Assembly (NCBI GenBank): GCA_964034945.1
Contig: OZ035962.1
Coordinates: forward strand, 31,585,943 to 31,649,942
Reading direction: 5' to 3'
DNA: 64,000 nucleotides
Origin: Chrysopilus asiliformis
Taxonomy: Eukaryota; Arthropoda; Insecta; Diptera; Rhagionidae
Part shown: piece by piece, positions 60,550 through 64,000 of the stretch
Numbering within the stretch: the first letter of the stretch is position 1
Layout: every line of letters begins with the position of its first letter
Notes under the pieces: generated by a model
The model's input: only the letters and a program-made list of their open reading frames with translations
Database searches by the model: none
What the model was told of the DNA's origin: nothing
Position numbers and translations under genes: made by a program

Positions 60550-61701
60550 ATGGACAATGACACTATACTAAAAGATTTGTCAGATCAACTACAAAATTTT
60601 AAGAAAACCCCACATAGAAAATATTCGGAGAATTATCTATTGAAACTAACACTAAAGTTAAATGAATTTAAGGAAACATTTAAAGCAAACCTTAAACCCG
60701 AAAATACAACCGAGAATTTAGATAAAAAACTACAATTTATTGAATTGATAAAAAAATTAGAAGAAATAATTAAAGAAAAGACAAATCTCATATTAACAGA
60801 GATGGAAAGCTTCAACATTCTTGGCTACTTCAAAGTAGTACCAGAATACTCAGGCAAAAAGGAAGACTTAAATAAATTCATTAATACAATCAGTTTATTG
60901 GACAAAACAGTACCTGAAGCAAATAAAAATGACTTCCTAAAATTCATATTAAATACCAGAATTTCAGATTCAGTTCAAAATAAACTCAGGACATTTCCAA
61001 CAATAACATCTATAAAAGAATTAACAGAACATTTAAAAGAAATTTATAAATCGAAGAAAACAAGCAACGCTGTTTATGAAGAAATATCTAGAACACACCA
61101 AGGAAACAACCAAAACATAACAACATTTGCCGAAAAAATAGACAGACTAATCACAAACCTAAACAATATTCAAATTCAAGAATTGGGAGAAGACAGTAAA
61201 GATGTCGTAATAAAATCTAACGATCTAATTGCTCTCAATGCATTCAAGAAAGGTCTAAATGGCACACATGTTCTACAGACAATAGAAGCTAGTAGGATAA
61301 AAACGTTTAGAGAAGCAGTCTCTTTAGCCGAAGAAGTAGAAAACACTATAGGCGAAAAAAAAATTTACCACATGAATAATCAACAAAAACGTTACCAAAA
61401 TAATAGACCACAAAATAATATAAGAAATCGATACAATAATAACAATATTCATGGTAACAGAAATAGAAATAATGTTAACAATTATACAAATAAAAATGAC
61501 AATAACAACTTTAAAACCAGTTATAATAACAATTATAATTGTAACAATAGAAATCAAAACAATTCAAATAATGGCAGAAGATACAACAATAACTATAGGA
61601 ATAATAGTTATGATAATAGAAATAAAAACGCAAAAGTTTATACAACTCAATATCAGGGAAACTCGGAAGACCCCGAGATTCCAAGAGAAAATATAAATTA
61701 G
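60550..61701 (+). CDS. gag: LTR-A gag
   Basis: 383 residues. A helical N-terminal half is followed by a retrotransposon gag core: FKVVPEYSGKKEDLNKFINT, RISDSVQNKLRTFPTITSIK, AFKKGLNGTHVLQTIEASRI. The C-terminal 90 residues are nearly all Asn, Arg, Tyr and Lys (NNRNRYNNNN-like) in place of a CCHC zinc knuckle and probably bind RNA by charge. It ends with TAG at 61699-61701, after the slip site at 61656. Confidence 0.8.
   Translation: MDNDTILKDLSDQLQNFKKTPHRKYSENYLLKLTLKLNEFKETFKANLKPENTTENLDKKLQFIELIKKLEEIIKEKTNLILTEMESFNILGYFKVVPEYSGKKEDLNKFINTISLLDKTVPEANKNDFLKFILNTRISDSVQNKLRTFPTITSIKELTEHLKEIYKSKKTSNAVYEEISRTHQGNNQNITTFAEKIDRLITNLNNIQIQELGEDSKDVVIKSNDLIALNAFKKGLNGTHVLQTIEASRIKTFREAVSLAEEVENTIGEKKIYHMNNQQKRYQNNRPQNNIRNRYNNNNIHGNRNRNNVNNYTNKNDNNNFKTSYNNNYNCNNRNQNNSNNGRRYNNNYRNNSYDNRNKNAKVYTTQYQGNSEDPEIPRENIN
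61656..61662 (+). promoter_or_regulatory. LTR-A gag-pol -1 frameshift heptamer G_GGA_AAC
   Basis: The zero frame is CAG GGA AAC TCG, giving the canonical heptamer G|GGA|AAC. The -1 frame is open from here (LGRPRDSKRKYKLELS) into the protease. The gag stop is 36 bases downstream. Confidence 0.65.
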
Positions 61702-62594
61702 AATTATCGGGGAATAATACAATTATAAATGAAAATCATACTCCAAAAACAAATTTCACTATTTACAATTTTAATAATAATATAACAAATTATATTACAT
61801 TAAAATATGAAGGTAAAAATCTAACATTCCTAATTGATACAGGGGCAGATATATCGATCTGTAAAAAACATTTTTTTAATAATTACGATATTGACAGTAA
61901 TAATTCATGTAACTTATCGGGAATATCGGAAGTAAACATCAGCACCTTAGGCACTTTAGTAATACCACTAAAATTTGAAAATAAATGTTTATACCACAAA
62001 TTTAATATAGTTGAATCAAACTTTCCTTTATTAACAGATGGAATTATAGGTCGCGATTTTCTAAGTAAACACAATGCAAAAATTGATTATGAAACCTACA
62101 CGGTATCGATCAATCTAGACAAAATTGAATATATTTTACCTATGCGTACAAAAATTTTTAAAATAAAAATACCGGCAAGAAGCGAATTACTACATCCGAT
62201 TGATATCGAATTAAAAGAAGACAGCTTAGTCTGTAGTAAAACAATTTCAGAAGATATTTTTATCGCCAATTCTATAGTTCCAGCAAAGGGACTAAAACAC
62301 ATCCGAATTCTTAATACATCATCAAAGGAAATAACTTTAGATAATATAGATTTGGAAGTTAAGCCAATAAGAAATTATCACATAATATATTATCAAAATA
62401 CTCAAATAGATAATGATCGTTGGAAGAAATTGAAAAAAATATTGAACATAGAAGGTTTAGACAATGAAGCTAAAAATTCAATAAAAGATATTTGTAAGAA
62501 TTTTCAAGATATTTTTTATCTAAATGACGAAAAACTACGGGGTAAAACCATAAAAAACGGAGGTTCAGAAAACCTTGTATTATTTTTTTTTTGA
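61663..62594 (+). pseudogene. LTR-A protease and start of RT, truncated
   Basis: In the -1 frame relative to gag: protease LTFLIDTGADISICKKHFFN (DTGA) with flap and IIGRDFLSKHNAKIDY (the conserved GRD end), then the linker and the beginning of RT (YYQNTQIDNDRWKKL, DICKNFQDIFYLNDEKL). True similarity ends near 62560; the last residues come from flanking DNA. Confidence 0.8.
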
Positions 62595-62705
62595 ATTTCT
62601 GTTAAGTTTTTTATATTTTTTAAAATGTATACTGTGATGGCTAAATAATAAAAGTCTGATATTGTTTTTTTTTATTTCGCGTTTAGATTTAGTAATTGAA
62701 TTTGC

Positions 62706-63086
62706 TTAGCTACCCGGCCCTACCCCACTTATCCCTACATCATCAATACATTTTTGTAATTTTTCTTCAGATTGCCTTATAATTTCAAGTATTTCTTCTC
62801 TCAGATCATGGACGGCTATTCTGATATTTCTGATATTAGCAACATCTGTAGATTCTACACCGTCTCCTTAATCTTTGAGAAATATTCCACCCAGACTGTA
62901 TTCCTTATTTTGTATATGCTGTAGTCCTACTCCTGGATCACCCTTTGGTCCTCGTAACCCCTGCACCGACCCAATGGGACCTTGTATTCCAGGTGATCCA
63001 GTAGCTCCAATGGGGCCTGGGGGTCCACGCTCTCTTAAATTTAATGTGCTGTTGTTGAAAAAACGACCAAACTTATCCACGCTCAT
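62706..63086 (-). pseudogene. P8: collagen-like stalk protein, one in-frame stop
   Basis: Minus strand, [20 protein letters not shown], then collagen triplets (GPPGPIGATGSPGIQGPIG and on), KEYSLGGIFLKD, TAA at 62868-62870, and in the same frame a helical coiled-coil end (IAVHDLREEILEIIRQSEEK) to a stop at 62706. Same layout as P3 (41266), so the C-terminal helix belongs to the protein. Confidence 0.65.
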
Positions 63087-63172
63087 ATTTGAAGTGATGA
63101 AAATTTTTTAATTAAATGGATTTTTATATGATGAAATAATGTTTGCTTCATTCAACTCTTCGAGAATCGAAA

Positions 63173-63318
63173 TTATCTATGTTTGATGACATAATCTATG
63201 TTTGATGACGGTATATTCATAAAAATCATGTTTTTGCCCCTTGAGTATGGTTTTTTAATACCACTACCGAGTTTTTGATTAAATTTAACTTTATGAAATT
63301 TTTTTATAATATCTCTAT
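63173..63318 (-). pseudogene. P8: IDYV-type Polinton protein, fragment
   Basis: Minus strand, DIIKKFHKVKFNQKLGSGIK followed by KPYSRGK and MNIPSSNIDYV. It matches the Polinton part of the chimeric ORF at 39724 (SGSGMRHIRRKQ ... IPASNIDYV). It is cut upstream by the hAT insertion at 63319 and ends early in a short TTTGATGACATAATCTATG duplication. It precedes the collagen-like gene as in P3. Confidence 0.65.
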
Positions 63319-64000
63319 CAGAGATGCAAACCGGTTTTTGAACCGAACCAAAAACCACTGAACCATTGAAATTTTAGTGAACCAAAACCAAACCACGAAC
63401 CGAACCTCTCTGAAAAAATATGGCCGAACCAAACCAAAACCAAACCATTTTTGAACAAGCTGATTGAACCGAACCAAAAACCAGAATTTTTTCCATTGGT
63501 TCGGTTCGGTTCAGTTTATATTGAAATATTTAGGATTGAAATTTTTTTATTATCGACCATATTTAAAATCTAAAAACTTTCTATGTTAATCTACTACCCA
63601 AAAAAATCGCTTTCCGTACTTAAAATTTCGAACCCTAGCACCCAAAAGAAAAGAAAATTGACAACCCTGTTGAATTTGACATTTGGTTCATATTTCAAAG
63701 TTAACCAAAAAAAAAATATTGCTTGTTACTGGTTTTATGTAAGTATCTCCAATTTTTTAAGTAATATCTGAATATATTATATAAATGTATTCTTTCCATG
63801 CATCAAGAAGAATAAAATGAGCAGTATTAATCTAAATAAAAGTCATCCAGTTTTTGGGAAATTTGCGTATGATGAAAACACAAAAACCAGTAAATGCAAC
63901 GATTGCAGTGCTGTTATGAGCAATAGCCACACAGAAAATCTAATGCGACATCTCAAGAGGAAGCATAAAGAATCTTACAATCTAATTGATTCAAAACGCA
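63319..64000 (+). mobile_element. hAT element, left part, runs out of the window
   Basis: Starts CAGAGATGCAAACCGGTT, a hAT-like CAGNGATG terminus, inside the Polinton gene. Bases 63340-63515 are dense in GGTTCGGTT / AACCGAACC boxes in both orientations, typical subterminal transposase-binding repeats. A BED-finger gene follows. The 8-bp flank ATCTCTAT (63311-63318) is a candidate target duplication, but its partner lies outside the window. Confidence 0.7.
63817..64000 (+). CDS. BED zinc-finger protein, probably hAT transposase N-terminus, partial
   Basis: Starts MSSINLNKSHPVFGKFAYDE. CNDC followed by HLKRKH gives the C-x2-C...H-x4-H of a BED finger, the DNA-binding domain at the start of hAT transposases. 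The frame is open to the window end (61 residues seen). Its position just inside the hAT end fits an autonomous element. Confidence 0.75.
   Translation, partial: MSSINLNKSHPVFGKFAYDENTKTSKCNDCSAVMSNSHTENLMRHLKRKHKESYNLIDSKR

Larger units (their letters stand above)
59181..62570 (+). mobile_element. LTR-A: copy with 5' LTR, gag and protease, 3' truncated
   Basis: 5' LTR 59181-59784 (604 bp), TGGCGATCCTGC primer-binding site at 59785, two accessory ORFs, gag, then protease and the start of RT. It breaks at about 62570 into unrelated T-rich sequence, so most of RT, RNase H, integrase and the 3' LTR are missing. It is complementary to the deleted copy at 14322: together they show the full gene order of the family. 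Confidence 0.85.

Noticed and set aside
61324..61696. Ile-rich ORFs on both strands
   Set aside because: Frame shadows of the Asn/Arg-rich gag tail.

Overview
The window is AT-rich eukaryotic DNA with no recognisable host gene. It is a nested cluster of transposable elements. Spliceosomal introns, Ty3/gypsy and BEL/Pao fragments, PIF-Harbinger, hAT and pogo elements and many Polinton/Maverick copies point to an arthropod, most likely an insect; the species cannot be told.

Polintons (virus-like transposons that copy themselves with a protein-primed type DNA polymerase B) dominate. I label the copies P0 (1-330), P1 (3165-9917), P2a (23480-25740), P2b (25741-36178), P3 (40913-43964), P4 (43966-47722), P5 (minus strand, about 48000-53255), P6 (53277-53902), P7 (54219-57218) and P8 (62706-63318). 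Together they show the gene set: PolB, integrase with chromodomain, penton-like and major-capsid-like proteins separated by a 53-aa ORF, a parvovirus-like phospholipase A2/core protein followed by an adenovirus-type cysteine protease, an exonuclease-like protein, a collagen-like stalk protein, an OB-like protein with an acidic tail, a signal-peptide protein and several unrecognised families. I saw no packaging ATPase. Nearly every copy is broken by stops, frameshifts or insertions; P2b is the best preserved (PolB has one in-frame stop).

Other elements by position: Harbinger-type MITE (404-869), fold-back MITE (1435-2025), BEL/Pao gag piece (2548-2935), non-autonomous Harbinger (4974-6950), gypsy remnant LTR-B (10100-12791), complete but internally deleted LTR-A element with 604-bp LTRs and CTAG target duplication (14322-18479), MADF-bearing Harbinger (19082-19760), gypsy remnant LTR-C (20517 to about 21330, protease piece near 23400), two MITEs in phospholipase genes (35378-35988, 45521-46278), 5' half of gypsy LTR-D (to 40912), solo LTR-A (48168-48772), pogo-like transposon (57392-59180), 3'-truncated LTR-A (59181-62570) and the left end of a hAT element with a BED finger (63319-64000).

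Most interesting: two divergent Polinton copies keep an A_AAA_AAC slippery heptamer exactly where the phospholipase/core reading frame ends and the protease frame (-1, with no start codon of its own) continues, which suggests programmed -1 frameshifting. Several Polinton accessory genes carry a short intron in the 5' UTR directly before the start codon. The PolB-side terminal region carries a 23-bp periodic array of TGACGTCA sites. LTR-A carries two accessory ORFs ahead of gag and a G_GGA_AAC gag-pol shift site.
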